Assembly: GCA_003001975.1 (NCBI GenBank)
Contig: PVUG01000012.1
Coordinates: 62,001-126,000, forward strand
Source of the DNA: Martelella mediterranea
GTDB lineage: Bacteria; Pseudomonadota; Alphaproteobacteria; Rhizobiales; Rhizobiaceae
DNA length: 64,000 nt
Direction of reading: 5' to 3'
Position 1 is the stretch's first letter; each line of letters starts with the position of its first letter. The notes under the pieces were generated by a model, which saw only the letters and a list, made by a program, of their open reading frames with translations, was not told the origin of the DNA and made no database searches. Positions 8,983 through 17,993 of the stretch are shown piece after piece. Position numbers and translations under genes: made by a program.

Positions 8983-9891
8983 ATGTCAGACAACACGCTG
9001 GGCCAACCGGCCCGACAGAAAAATATCCGCCTGCAGATGCTCTCCGAATTCTGGCATTATTTCAGCCAGAACAAGGGGGCGGTCGTCGGACTTTGCATCA
9101 TCGTGGCGCTGGTTCTGGTGGCCATTTTCGCCCCGCTGATTGCCCCGCACAATCCCGACCAGCAATATCGCGACATGTTCCTCACGCCGCCGTTCTGGCA
9201 GGAGGGCGGCACGCTTTCCTTCCCGCTTGGCACGGATGCCGTTGGCCGCGATATTCTCTCGCGTCTGATTTTCGGTTCGCGCTATTCGCTGGCCATCGGC
9301 ATGATCGTGGTGTCCATTGCGCTGCTGCTCGGCATCACGCTTGGCCTTCTCGCCGGGTTCTTCCGCGGCTGGGTCGATGTTGCGATCATGCGCGTCATGG
9401 ACGTGATCCTGGCGTTCCCGCCGCTTCTTCTGGCGCTGGTGCTGGTTGCCGTTCTCGGCCCCGGCCTGTTTAACGCGATGATCGCGATTGCGCTGGTGTT
9501 GCAGCCGCATTTTGCCCGTCTGACCCGCGCTGCGGTAATGGCCGAGGCACGGCGTGAATATGTGATTTCGGCACGCGTTGCAGGCGCGCGCAATCTGCGC
9601 CTGATGTTCAAGACCATCCTTCCGAACTGCCTTGCGCCGCTGATCGTTCAGGCGACGCTTTCGTTTTCGAATGCCATTCTGGAAGCGGCAGCCCTTGGCT
9701 TTCTCGGCATGGGCGCGCAGCCGCCGACACCGGAATGGGGCACGATGCTGGCCGAGGCGCGCGAGTTTATCCTGCGTGCATGGTGGGTCGTGACCTTCCC
9801 CGGCCTTGCCATCCTGATTACCGTGCTTGCCATCAACCTCGTCGGTGACGGGCTGCGCGATGCCCTCGATCCCAAGCTGAAGCGGAGTTAA
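8983..9891 (+). CDS. Peptide ABC transporter permease (DppC-like)
   Basis: The second permease subunit has 302 residues. The family pattern P-L-G-T-D-A-V-G-R-D-I-L-S-R-L-I-F-G-S-R near residue 80 and the coupling loop E-Y-V-I-S-A-R-V-A-G-A-R are both present. The frame is open upstream into dppB, but the ATG at 8983 follows AGGAG at a good distance and gives the normal DppC N-terminus with the cytoplasmic helix, so it was chosen. Confidence 0.93.
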   Translation: MSDNTLGQPARQKNIRLQMLSEFWHYFSQNKGAVVGLCIIVALVLVAIFAPLIAPHNPDQQYRDMFLTPPFWQEGGTLSFPLGTDAVGRDILSRLIFGSRYSLAIGMIVVSIALLLGITLGLLAGFFRGWVDVAIMRVMDVILAFPPLLLALVLVAVLGPGLFNAMIAIALVLQPHFARLTRAAVMAEARREYVISARVAGARNLRLMFKTILPNCLAPLIVQATLSFSNAILEAAALGFLGMGAQPPTPEWGTMLAEAREFILRAWWVVTFPGLAILITVLAINLVGDGLRDALDPKLKRS

Positions 9892-9895
9892 GCCC

Positions 9896-10738
9896 ATGCC
9901 GCTACTGGATGTTCAAAATCTTTCGGTCAGCTTTCCCACGGCAAACGGCCAGTCCACGGTCCTGCACAAGGCGTCCTATACGGTTGACGCGGGCGAGGTT
10001 CTGGCCATCGTCGGCGAAAGCGGCTCGGGTAAATCCGTCGCCATGCTCGCCGTCATGGGCCTGCTGCCGCCGACGGCAACGGTCACGGCCGATCGCATCG
10101 CCTTCGAGGGGCGCGATATCTCGCACCTTTCGGCAAAGGATCGTCGCAGGATCATCGGCAAGGATATTTCGATGATCTTTCAGGAGCCGATTGCCAGCCT
10201 CAATCCGTGCTTTACCGCCGGTTTCCAGATTGACGAGGTTCTCAAACAGCATACCGATCTCGACAAGAAGGCCCGTCATGCGCGCGCGCTCGAGCTTTTG
10301 AACGATGTCGGCATGCCGAACCCGGAAGACCGCCTGAAAGCCTATCCGCATCAGATGTCGGGCGGTCAGTGCCAGCGCATCATGATCGCGATTGCCATGG
10401 CCTGCTCGCCGAAGCTGCTGATCGCCGACGAACCGACAACCGCGCTCGACGTGACGATCCAGAAGCAGATTCTCGATCTGCTTGCGCGCCTGCAGGCCGA
10501 AACCGGCATGGCGCTGATCATGATTACCCATGACATGGGGGTTGTCGCCGAAACCGCCGACCGTGTGATCGTGCAGTATCAGGGCCGCAAGATGGAGGAG
10601 GCCGATGTGCTCACCCTGTTTGAAAATCCCGCACACGCCTACACCAGAGCCCTGCTTTCGGCACTTCCCGAAAACGCCACCGGTGACCGGTTGCCGACGA
10701 TCGACTACGCGGCGGACTACACGGGAGAACAGGCATGA
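9896..10738 (+). CDS. Peptide ABC transporter ATP-binding protein (DppD-like)
   Basis: This ATPase energises the importer. Walker A is G-E-S-G-S-G-K-S, the signature is M-S-G-G-Q-C-Q-R, and Walker B is [12 protein letters not shown], followed by the switch histidine in I-T-H-D-M. The protein has 280 residues, which is short for DppD because the C-terminal oligopeptide extension with its cysteine cluster is reduced. The stop overlaps the start of the next gene by four bases (ATGA). Confidence 0.92.
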   Translation: MPLLDVQNLSVSFPTANGQSTVLHKASYTVDAGEVLAIVGESGSGKSVAMLAVMGLLPPTATVTADRIAFEGRDISHLSAKDRRRIIGKDISMIFQEPIASLNPCFTAGFQIDEVLKQHTDLDKKARHARALELLNDVGMPNPEDRLKAYPHQMSGGQCQRIMIAIAMACSPKLLIADEPTTALDVTIQKQILDLLARLQAETGMALIMITHDMGVVAETADRVIVQYQGRKMEEADVLTLFENPAHAYTRALLSALPENATGDRLPTIDYAADYTGEQA

Positions 10739-11583
10739 GTGATATCGTTGCTGCGGGCAGAAACATCGTCCGCGATTACATCGTGCCGGGCGGGATGTTC
10801 CACAAGGCCCGCACCGTCAGAGCGCTGAAGGGCATCGATTTTTCGGTCGAGCGCGGCAAGACGCTGGCGCTGGTCGGCGAATCCGGCTGTGGCAAGTCCA
10901 CACTTGCCCGGATCATCACCATGATCGACGCCCAGACCGACGGCACGCTCGAGATCGGCGGTCAGTCCATCGACATCAACAAGCACCGCCCGACGGCCGA
11001 GATGCGCCGCAAGGTGCAGATCGTGTTCCAGAACCCCTATGGCTCGCTCAATCCGCGCCAGAAGGTCGGCGATGTGCTGATGGAGCCGCTGCTTCTCAAT
11101 ACCGACATGAGTGCTACCGACCGTCGCGACAAGGCGCATGACCTCCTGAAAAAGGTCGGCCTCGGTCCGGAGCATTTCGAACGCTATCCGCACATGTTCT
11201 CAGGCGGCCAGCGTCAGCGTATCGCCATCGCCCGCGCGCTGATCCTCAATCCGAGCCTGCTTGTGCTGGACGAGCCGGTCTCCGCGCTCGATCTTTCGGT
11301 GCAGGCGCAGATCCTCAACCTTTTGGCCGACCTGCAGGACGAGTTCAACCTCACCTATGTGTTCGTCAGTCACGACCTTTCGGTGGTGCGTTATATCTGC
11401 GACGAGATCATGGTGATGTATTTCGGCGAGGTGGTGGAGCGCGGTACGCGCGATCAGGTGTTCACCGATCCGCAGCACGAATATACGCAGACGCTGTTCA
11501 AGGCGACGCCACGGGCCGATGTCGACAGCATCCGCGCCCGTCTGGCAGCCAAACAGGCGAAGATGCAGTCTTCGGCAGGCTGA
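10735..11583 (+). CDS. Peptide ABC transporter ATP-binding protein (DppF-like)
   Basis: The partner ATPase has Walker A G-E-S-G-C-G-K-S-T, signature F-S-G-G-Q-R-Q-R, Walker B L-L-V-L-D-E-P-V-S-A-L-D and the D-loop S-A-L-D-L-S-V-Q-A-Q. The early segment with V-R-A-L-K-G-I-D-F is typical of DppF. It is the last gene of the operon. A palindromic repeat begins within 10 bases of its stop. Confidence 0.92.
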   Translation: MSDIVAAGRNIVRDYIVPGGMFHKARTVRALKGIDFSVERGKTLALVGESGCGKSTLARIITMIDAQTDGTLEIGGQSIDINKHRPTAEMRRKVQIVFQNPYGSLNPRQKVGDVLMEPLLLNTDMSATDRRDKAHDLLKKVGLGPEHFERYPHMFSGGQRQRIAIARALILNPSLLVLDEPVSALDLSVQAQILNLLADLQDEFNLTYVFVSHDLSVVRYICDEIMVMYFGEVVERGTRDQVFTDPQHEYTQTLFKATPRADVDSIRARLAAKQAKMQSSAG

Positions 11584-11590
11584 AACAGCG

Positions 11591-11752
11591 GTGGCCCCTT
11601 CACGAGGGGGCATGCAGCTTGTTGACAAACCCTGTAACCAACCACAGCTTTGTCTGTCCTCCGCCGTCATACCGGCCTTGAGCCGGTATGACGAAAGAAC
11701 GAGGGACGAGCTTTGTCAGCAGTCTGAGTGCCCCCTTCACAAGGGGCCACGC
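11591..11752. repeat. Composite inverted-repeat element of the extragenic palindrome family
   Basis: The module is roughly symmetrical. GTGGCCCCTTCACGAGGGGG (from 11591) at the left edge is matched in reverse by TGCCCCCTTCACAAGGGGCC (11729-11748) at the right. A left GTTGACAAA is matched by a right TTTGTCAGC in reverse orientation. In the centre is an 11-bp perfect hairpin (11666-11692: GTCATACCGGC, loop CTTGA, GCCGGTATGAC). The right part recurs in inverse orientation near 32494-32535, so this is a dispersed repeat and not a local terminator alone. The left outer hairpin may still stop transcription of the dpp-like operon. Confidence 0.7.
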
Positions 11753-12008
11753 CTGCCGGTGTGTTCCGGTTATGAAGCCGGATACTTTCCTCTCAAGGCA
11801 TGCCCGGGCCTTGTGCATATCACTCGATTTTCCTTCTGAACACGGTGCGCGCCCGGATTGCTTCCGGGCGTGATGTTGTCTGGCAAGGCGATGGCAGAAC
11901 GTCGTCAACGAGGTGACTTTGCCGGCGCGCGCACCGCGCTTTTTTCATCGATAATACGGTTTGTCGCTGTTCCATCAGGCGTCGCGTCCAGGCGACAAAA
12001 TTATCGAA

Positions 12009-12022
12009 CTGAAACGATACAG
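12009..12022. promoter_or_regulatory. LacI-type operator-like element upstream of GH94 gene
   Basis: CTGAAACGATACAG is a partial palindrome around a central CG, the usual layout of LacI-family operators, with two mismatches. With the two bases before it, it matches at 14 of 16 positions the element at 16497-16512 upstream of the beta-glucosidase gene. It lies 264 bases before the GH94 start. The shared word before two related genes is the main support. Confidence 0.45.
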
Positions 12023-12285
12023 TTATCCCGATAATGCGTTTGCAATCCTGTTTCGGTATTGGGTTTTTCTCGGTATCGGTGGAACCTGTCTTGCGCTCTA
12101 CATCTATTGCTATCTCGATATAAAAGCGGTTTGAATACAGAAAAAATGCGAAATAAGCATGTTTTTCTTTTGAGCCATGCGAGAATGTGTTAGGCGATGA
12201 GAGCAGGAGGATGCGCGTCAGAGCAATCTGCAACGATACGGATTGGCCAGGCTGATGTGCGGCACGCTAGGAACGGGAACACATC

Positions 12286-14730
12286 ATGAAATACGGTTTT
12301 TTTGACGATCAGGCGCGCGAATACGTCATTACGCGACCGGACACGCCCTATCCGTGGATCAACTATATCGGCTGCGAGGGATATTTCGGCATTCTGTCGG
12401 CAACCGGTGGCGGCTATTCCTATTATCGTGACGCGCGGCTGAGGCGCATTACCCGCGGCCGTTACAACAATGTGCCTTACGACAATGGCGGGCGGTATGT
12501 GTATGTCCGCGACAATACGGATGGTGATGTCTGGTCGCCCTCATGGATGCCGACCCAGTCGGAGGTGGAGGATTTCTCCTGCCGCCACGGCATGGGCTAT
12601 TCGGTGATCGGCTCCAAACGAAACGGCATCCGCGTTTCCAACCGCTACTTTGTGCCGCTCGGCGAAACGCTGGAAATCTGGCAGCTGACCGTCACCAATG
12701 AGCGTCTCGTTCCCGCCGACCTGTCGCTGTTCTCCTCGGTCGAGTTCTGCCTGTGGGATGCGCTCGACGACCAGAGCAATTTCCAGCGCAATCTCTCGAC
12801 CGGACAGGTCGAGGTTGAGGACGAAGTCATCTTCCACAAGACGGAGTATCGCGAGCGGCGCAATCATTTTGCCTGGTTCGCCTGCTCGGAAGCGCTTGCC
12901 GGTTACGACACCAGCCGCGAGGAATTCCTCGGCCCCTGGCGCGGCTGGGACAAGCCGGCGGCCGTTACCGAAGGCCGGTCGCGGAATTCCGAAGCGCATG
13001 GCTGGTCGCCGATGGGGTCGCATCATGTGAAGATGACGCTTCAGCCCGGCGAGACCCGTCAGGTGATTTTCGTTCTCGGCTATCATGAGAATGACAGGGA
13101 CGAGAAATTCGACCCGCCCGGTTCGCAGCGCATCAATAAATCGACGGTGATGCCGATCATCGAGAGGTACCGCAAGGTCGAGAATGTCGAGGCTGCCTTT
13201 GCGGAGCTCGCCAAACACTGGGACGATCTTCTCGGTGTCTATCAGGTGTCCTCGCCTGACGAACATGCCGACCGCATGGTCAATATCTGGAATGCCTATC
13301 AGTGCATGGCGACCTTCAACATGTCGCGTTCCGCATCTTCGTTTGAAAGCGGCATCGGCCGGGGCCTCGGCTTTCGCGATTCCAATCAGGACCTGCTCGG
13401 CTTCGTCCATATGGTGCCGGCGCGCGCCCGTGAGCGTATTCTCGATATCGCTGCAACCCAGCTTGCCACCGGCGGTGCGTACCACCAGTACCAACCGCTG
13501 ACGAAGAAGGGCAATAACGACATCGGCGGCGATTTCAACGATGACCCGCACTGGCTGATCATCGGCGTCGCGGCCTATCTGAAGGAAACCGGCGATTTCT
13601 CCATTCTTGAGGAGCCGGTGGCCTTCGACACCACGCCGGGTACGGAAGAACCGCTTTACGCGCATCTTCAGCGCTCCATGCAATATGCGCTGGATCGCAT
13701 TGGCCCGCATGGCCTACCGCTGATCGGCCGTGCCGACTGGAACGACTGCCTGAACCTCAACTGCTTCTCCGACACGCCCGGCGAAAGCTTCCAGACCACC
13801 ACCAGCAAGGACGGCAAGGTGGCTGAATCGGTCTTCATCGCCGGGCTGATGGTGCTTTCTGCCCGCGAGCTTTCCGATATCGCAAAGGAAAGCGGCCGCA
13901 GTGACGACGCCGAACGCTATGCGAAGGTGGCTGCCGATATGGACGCCACGATCCTCCAGCATGGCTGGGACGGCGAATGGTTCCTGCGCGCCTATGACGA
14001 TTTCGGCCGTCCCGTCGGTTCGAAGGAAAATGAGGAAGGCAAGATCTTCATCGAGAGCCAGGGCTTCTGCGTGCTGGCCGGTGTCGGCGTTGAAGGCGGC
14101 AAGGCCCGCAAGGCGCTCGATTCGGTCGCGAAACACCTGGCAACGCCGCACGGCATTGTCGTGCTGCAGCCGGCCTATACCAGATACTATATCGAATACG
14201 GTGAGATCTCGACCTATCCGCCGGGCTACAAGGAAAATGCCGGCATCTTCTGCCACAACAATCCGTGGGTGGTGATTGCCGAAACCGTGCTGGGCAATGG
14301 CGATGCGGCATTTGATTATTATACCCGCATCAACCCGTCGGCGCGCGAGGGCATTTCCGATACGCACCGGCTGGAGCCTTACGTCTATTCGCAGATGATT
14401 GCCGGCCGCGATGCGACCCGCTTTGGCGAGGCGAAGAACTCCTGGCTGACGGGTACGGCCGCCTGGAATTACTATGCCATCACCCAGTTCATCCTCGGCA
14501 TTCGGCCGGAATATGAGGGCCTGCGCGTGGCGCCCGTCATTCCGGAGCGCTGGAATGGCTTCTCGGTCAAGCGCACATGGCGCGGCGTGACCTACGATAT
14601 CACCGTTACCCGCAAGGGCCCGGGCAACACGGTCGCGCTCACCGTCGATGGCGCGCCGATAGAGGGCAACCTGATCACGTCGCCGGCTGAAGGCGTGACG
14701 GCGGTTCAGGTCGAGGCTGTCATCGGTTAA
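12286..14730 (+). CDS. GH94 cellobiose phosphorylase-like enzyme
   Basis: GH94 enzymes phosphorolyse beta-glucosides to glucose 1-phosphate and a free sugar in the cytoplasm. The sequence begins with the family N-terminal pattern ([23 protein letters not shown]). It contains [13 protein letters not shown] and the catalytic-loop [10 protein letters not shown], with Asp484 and Asp487 in the acid region. [13 protein letters not shown] and G-T-A-A-W-N-Y follow near the C-terminus. There is no signal peptide. The 814-residue length matches single-domain cellobiose phosphorylases and excludes the giant cyclic-glucan synthases that share this domain. Cellobiose is the likely substrate, since a GH1 gene lies next to it. 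Other beta-glucosides are possible. Confidence 0.9.
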   Translation: MKYGFFDDQAREYVITRPDTPYPWINYIGCEGYFGILSATGGGYSYYRDARLRRITRGRYNNVPYDNGGRYVYVRDNTDGDVWSPSWMPTQSEVEDFSCRHGMGYSVIGSKRNGIRVSNRYFVPLGETLEIWQLTVTNERLVPADLSLFSSVEFCLWDALDDQSNFQRNLSTGQVEVEDEVIFHKTEYRERRNHFAWFACSEALAGYDTSREEFLGPWRGWDKPAAVTEGRSRNSEAHGWSPMGSHHVKMTLQPGETRQVIFVLGYHENDRDEKFDPPGSQRINKSTVMPIIERYRKVENVEAAFAELAKHWDDLLGVYQVSSPDEHADRMVNIWNAYQCMATFNMSRSASSFESGIGRGLGFRDSNQDLLGFVHMVPARARERILDIAATQLATGGAYHQYQPLTKKGNNDIGGDFNDDPHWLIIGVAAYLKETGDFSILEEPVAFDTTPGTEEPLYAHLQRSMQYALDRIGPHGLPLIGRADWNDCLNLNCFSDTPGESFQTTTSKDGKVAESVFIAGLMVLSARELSDIAKESGRSDDAERYAKVAADMDATILQHGWDGEWFLRAYDDFGRPVGSKENEEGKIFIESQGFCVLAGVGVEGGKARKALDSVAKHLATPHGIVVLQPAYTRYYIEYGEISTYPPGYKENAGIFCHNNPWVVIAETVLGNGDAAFDYYTRINPSAREGISDTHRLEPYVYSQMIAGRDATRFGEAKNSWLTGTAAWNYYAITQFILGIRPEYEGLRVAPVIPERWNGFSVKRTWRGVTYDITVTRKGPGNTVALTVDGAPIEGNLITSPAEGVTAVQVEAVIG

Positions 14731-14782
14731 AAAGGCTTCATTGCGCCGGTTCGTTGACTAAACTATCCTCACTCTGAGCGTC

Positions 14783-14890
14783 ATTCTCGGGCTTGACCCG
14801 AGAATCCAGGGCCACACGATGTGCGCCTGCGAGAACGTCCTGACGCGCACGGACTTGAGTGGTTTGGATGCCCGGATCAGGTCCGGGCAT
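14783..14890. repeat. Pair of extragenic palindromes in head-to-head orientation
   Basis: Two perfect 9-bp hairpins lie between the convergent GH94 and GH1 genes. The first is 14783-14805 (ATTCTCGGG, loop CTTGA, CCCGAGAAT). The second is 14868-14890 (ATGCCCGGA, loop TCAGG, TCCGGGCAT). Both are flanked on the outside by a GTCA/TGAC word and on the inside by a TCCA/TGGA-like word, so they face each other. The same layout occurs at 32535-32678. Confidence 0.7.
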
Positions 14891-14953
14891 GACACCTAAG
14901 GGAAGGTTGATGGTGGTATCAACCTAAGTGTCCACGGCTTCATCAGCAGTTTG

Positions 14954-14979
14954 CGCCCGCAACTGCTGTGCGGGCGTTT
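14954..14979 (+). terminator. Terminator between GH94 and GH1 genes
   Basis: CGCCCGCA and TGCGGGCG form an 8-bp stem with a 7-base loop and are followed by TTT on the plus strand. It lies in the convergent gap and probably ends GH94 transcription after the palindromic repeat. Confidence 0.6.
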
Positions 14980-15003
14980 ATCATCGAATATCGAAGCGAA
15001 ATA

Positions 15004-16374
15004 TCAGGCGTTCGCGCTCTTTTCGAGGAACTCCTCGGCGAGTGCCTTGTACCACTTGCCGGAATTCTTCAGCGTGCGTTCCTGGGTCTCGTAATCGACG
15101 TAGATGAGGCCGAAGCGCATGTTGTAGCCCTCGGCCCATTCGAAATTGTCCATCAGGCTCCAGGCGTAATAGCCCTTCAGCGGAATGCCGGATTCGACCA
15201 GATCGGCGGCAATCGAGATGTGTTCGGAAAGATATTCCGTGCGCGGCGCGTCATCGACGATCCCGTTGACGGGAGCCATGTTGTAGCAGGCGCCGTTTTC
15301 GGTGATGTACATCTCGGGCAGGTCGTAGCGCTGGTAGACCTGTTCGGTCAGCATTTTCATACCCGGCGCGTAGGTTTCCCAGCCGATATCGGTGATGACA
15401 TTGTTGACCGGCGCACCGGTGCTGACGGCGGGATATTCCGCACCCGATGCACTGTCGTCGGCAACACGGTCGGGCTTGTAATAGTTCAGGCCCCACCAGT
15501 CGAGGTTCTGGTTGATAAAGGCGAGATCGCCGTCTTCGATCACCGGCATCCGGTCGCCCAGCGCCGCCATGAAGCCGTCCGGATAGGCACCCTTGAAGAT
15601 CGGATCGAGGAAGACGCCATTGTTGAACTGGAAGCTGCGTTCGGCAGCCGCGTGATCGGCGTCGGTCTCGCTGACGGGATAGAAGGCGTGAAGATTGAGG
15701 ACGATGCCGGCCTTGACCTCCGGCGCTTCCTGCCTGATGGCCTCGACGCCGAGCCCGTGGGCAAGGTTGACGGTGTGCAGGGCGGCAAGCGCTGCGTCCA
15801 TGGATTTTTCGCCCGGGGCATGAACGCCATAAAGATGGCTGAGCCAGACGATGCACCAGGGTTCGTTGAAGGTCGAAACCAGATCCAGGCGATCGCCGAG
15901 GCGTTTCATCACCGTCTGGACATAGCGCTGATAGGCATAGGCCGTAGATCGCGCCGTCCAACCGCCGTCGCCGGCAAGTGTCAGCGGCAGGTCCCAGTGG
16001 TAAAGCGTGGCATTGGTTTTCAGCCCGCGCGCCTTGCAGCCGTCGATCAGGCGGTCGTAGAAATCGAGCCCCGCCTCGTTCACCGGCCCGCGGCCGTCGG
16101 GGATGATGCGCGGCCATGCAATCGAAAACCGATAGGTCTCGACGCCGAGATCCTTCATCAGGTCAAGGTCGTCTTCCATGCGGTGATAGTGGTCGCAGGC
16201 GACATCGCCGGTATCGCGATTGTGCACGCGCCCGGGCATATGGCTGAACGCATCCCATATGGACGGCTTGCGGCCGTCTTCGCGGGCTGCACCCTCAATC
16301 TGGTAGGAGGCGGTGGCAACGCCGAAAATGAAATCTTCCGGAAAGCGTCGTGCAAGCTGTTTCGGGTCAATCAT
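15004..16374 (-). CDS. GH1 beta-glucosidase
   Basis: The enzyme hydrolyses beta-glucosides with retention. The family N-terminus F-P-E-D-F-I-F-G-V-A-T-A-S-Y-Q-I-E-G is at residues 11-28. The acid/base glutamate is Glu171 in T-F-N-E-P-W and the nucleophile is Glu359 in Y-I-T-E-N-G. Further family words are Y-H-W-D-L-P and W-S-L-M-D-N-F-E-W near the C-terminus. There is no signal peptide, so it acts in the cytoplasm on imported sugars. At 456 residues it is typical. It is convergent with the GH94 gene and 300 bases downstream of the Gfo/Idh/MocA gene. Confidence 0.95.
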   Translation of the reverse strand: MIDPKQLARRFPEDFIFGVATASYQIEGAAREDGRKPSIWDAFSHMPGRVHNRDTGDVACDHYHRMEDDLDLMKDLGVETYRFSIAWPRIIPDGRGPVNEAGLDFYDRLIDGCKARGLKTNATLYHWDLPLTLAGDGGWTARSTAYAYQRYVQTVMKRLGDRLDLVSTFNEPWCIVWLSHLYGVHAPGEKSMDAALAALHTVNLAHGLGVEAIRQEAPEVKAGIVLNLHAFYPVSETDADHAAAERSFQFNNGVFLDPIFKGAYPDGFMAALGDRMPVIEDGDLAFINQNLDWWGLNYYKPDRVADDSASGAEYPAVSTGAPVNNVITDIGWETYAPGMKMLTEQVYQRYDLPEMYITENGACYNMAPVNGIVDDAPRTEYLSEHISIAADLVESGIPLKGYYAWSLMDNFEWAEGYNMRFGLIYVDYETQERTLKNSGKWYKALAEEFLEKSANA

Positions 16375-16498
16375 GGTCGGTTCCTTTACATGACGATCCG
16401 GTATACGGCCGCAGCCTGTCGGCGGATCGGGTCCTGTCGTTTTTTGCAGTCTCCTCTAGTGGAGTTCAGCCTGTTTGTACATAAACGCAAACGTGAAA

Positions 16499-16512
16499 CT
16501 GAAACGTTGCAG
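16499..16512. promoter_or_regulatory. LacI-type operator-like element upstream of GH1 gene
   Basis: CTGAAACGTTGCAG differs by one base from the perfect palindrome CTGAAACGTTTCAG, which has the central CG typical of LacI-family sites. It is 125 bases before the GH1 start. A close copy is upstream of the GH94 gene (12009-12022). No LacI-type regulator gene is in the window. Confidence 0.5.
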
Positions 16513-16617
16513 GATTTCCTGAAACGCCGTTGCCGATTTGCGTCAATGCCTGATTGTGGTCAAGAAAAGCGGCTGCCGCCGTGGCCTGCATGAGAGCTTT
16601 CAGGGGACAAGGCAGCG

Positions 16618-16644
16618 CCGCCCGGGGCGTGCGGCCCCGGGCGG
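16618..16644 (-). terminator. GC-rich hairpin after the Gfo/Idh/MocA gene
   Basis: An 11-bp perfect stem (CCGCCCGGGGC and its complement) with a 5-base loop lies 30 bases after the stop of the oxidoreductase gene. No T run follows on the minus strand, so it may be a weak terminator or an RNA-stabilising hairpin. Confidence 0.6.
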
Positions 16645-16674
16645 AGTAAAACCTTTCAGCGGTGGTCTGCCGGG

Positions 16675-17859
16675 TCAGACATCCAGCCTGATCCACTTGC
16701 CGTCGGCGTTTGAGGAGGCCACGCAGGCTTCGATGAAGGCAAGGCCGATCACGCCGTCCTCGATTGTGGGATAAACAACGTCCTCGGGCGTCTTGCCATC
16801 GCGGAATGCCCTGATGGCGCGGGCGGCTTCGCAATAGAGATTGGCAAAGCCTTCCAGATAGCCTTCCGGGTGACCGGCCGGGATGCGCGAAACACGGGTC
16901 GCAGCCTCCAGAGCGTCGGCTCCGTTGCGCGAAAGCAGGCGTTTGGGCTCGCCGAAAGGCGTGAACCACAGATAGTTCGGGTTTTCCTGCATCCACTGGA
17001 TGCCGCCCTTGGTGCCGCAGATCTTGAGTTGCAGGCCGTTTTCGAAGCCGGGCGCCACCTGGCTTGCCCACAGCATGCCCTTGGGTCTTACGCCGTTCTT
17101 CTCCTTGAAACGCAGCATGATATGGGCGTTGTCATCAAGCTGGCGGCCTTCGACGAAGGTGTCGAGATCGGCCGAAAGGCTCTCCAGTTCGGCGCCGGAT
17201 GCAAACAGCGCAAGATTGAGCGCATGGGTGCCGATATCGCCGATCGCGCCGCCGGCGCCCGAGCGCTTCGGATCGGTGCGCCATTCGGCCTGTTTGGAAC
17301 CTTCGCGTTCGGCCGGTTCGGTCAGCCAGTCCTGCGGGTATTCGGCGTGGATCAGGCGAATATCGCCGAGATCGCCATTGGCGATCATGGCGCGGGCCTG
17401 CCGGATCATCGGGTAGCCGGTGTAGTTGTGGGTCAGGATGAACAGCGCATTGGCCTTGTCGGCGATGGCTTTCAGCGCCTTGGCGTCGGCGAGGTTCGAG
17501 GTCACCGGCTTGTCGCAGATGACATGGATGCCCTTTTCGAGAAAGGCCTTGGCCGGTTCGAAATGCATGTGGTTCGGCGTGACGATCGCGACCACCTCGA
17601 TACCGTCTTCGCGCGCGGCTTCCTTTTCCGCCATCTCCTCATAGGAGCCATAGGTCCGCTCGGGATCGAGGCCCAGTTCCTTGCCGGAGGCCAGCGCCTT
17701 TTCCGGTGTTGACGACAGGGCGCCGGCGACAAAGGTAAAGTGGTCGTCAAGCCGGGACGCCATGCGGTGGACACCGCCGATAAAGGCTCCGGAACCGCCG
17801 CCAACCATGCCGAGCCGGATGCGGCCTGAATGGATTTCGTCTTTGCCTTCGATAGCCAT
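16675..17859 (-). CDS. Gfo/Idh/MocA-family NAD(P)-dependent oxidoreductase
   Basis: The N-terminus has the nucleotide-binding motif L-G-M-V-G-G-G-S-G-A-F-I-G. The family catalytic-region word E-K-G-I-H-V-I-C-D-K-P-V-T, whose lysine is conserved, lies near residue 105, and G-A-I-G-D-I-G-T-H-A-L is the C-terminal-domain sugar contact. Such enzymes oxidise or reduce sugars and cyclitols. The G-D-I-G-T-H and W-R-T-D-P-K-R-S-G words resemble inositol-dehydrogenase-like members, but the substrate is not clear. The frame is open to 17907, but the ATG at 17857-17859 is preceded by AGGAG at 8 bases and was chosen (394 residues). Its neighbours suggest glucoside use. Confidence 0.88.
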   Translation of the reverse strand: MAIEGKDEIHSGRIRLGMVGGGSGAFIGGVHRMASRLDDHFTFVAGALSSTPEKALASGKELGLDPERTYGSYEEMAEKEAAREDGIEVVAIVTPNHMHFEPAKAFLEKGIHVICDKPVTSNLADAKALKAIADKANALFILTHNYTGYPMIRQARAMIANGDLGDIRLIHAEYPQDWLTEPAEREGSKQAEWRTDPKRSGAGGAIGDIGTHALNLALFASGAELESLSADLDTFVEGRQLDDNAHIMLRFKEKNGVRPKGMLWASQVAPGFENGLQLKICGTKGGIQWMQENPNYLWFTPFGEPKRLLSRNGADALEAATRVSRIPAGHPEGYLEGFANLYCEAARAIRAFRDGKTPEDVVYPTIEDGVIGLAFIEACVASSNADGKWIRLDV

Positions 17860-17993
17860 TTGTTTTCTCCTCAATGTGTTGTCCGGGGCGCATACCGCTG
17901 CATGCACGTTCCGGCTTTACCGGAATGCATGAGATCCGACATGGTTCTGCCGCTCTGGCAGCTCTTGCTGACAGGTGACTGCGGCCAGGTGGG

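Larger units (their letters stand above)
11584..12285. other. Long intergenic region with a palindromic repeat module
   Basis: No gene of at least 60 residues with support is present in these 702 bases. The left 170 bases are a repeat module (11591-11752). A LacI-type operator-like element is at 12009-12022. The right part is AT-richer and presumably holds the promoter of the GH94 gene, whose ribosome site is weak (GGGA). Confidence 0.6.
16375..16674. other. Gap between oxidoreductase and beta-glucosidase genes
   Basis: No gene is supported. The stretch holds a strong GC hairpin at 16618-16644 and a LacI-type operator-like element at 16499-16512. The beta-glucosidase therefore probably has its own promoter. 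Confidence 0.5.

Noticed and set aside
11591-11752. Repeat block considered as a CRISPR array
   Set aside because: There are no regularly spaced direct repeats with unique spacers and no cas genes. The structure is palindromic.
11592-11908. Short open frames sharing a T-K-E-R-G-T-S-F-V-S-like start with one near 32536
   Set aside because: The similarity comes from the shared extragenic repeat, not from real genes.
14968-16593. A 541-residue plus-strand open frame over the beta-glucosidase gene
   Set aside because: It is antisense to a GH1 gene with both catalytic glutamates intact, and its translation shows no motif.
17909-17925. TTCCGG/CCGGAA hairpin upstream of the Gfo/Idh/MocA gene
   Set aside because: The 6-bp arms are short and GC-rich words like this are common in this DNA.
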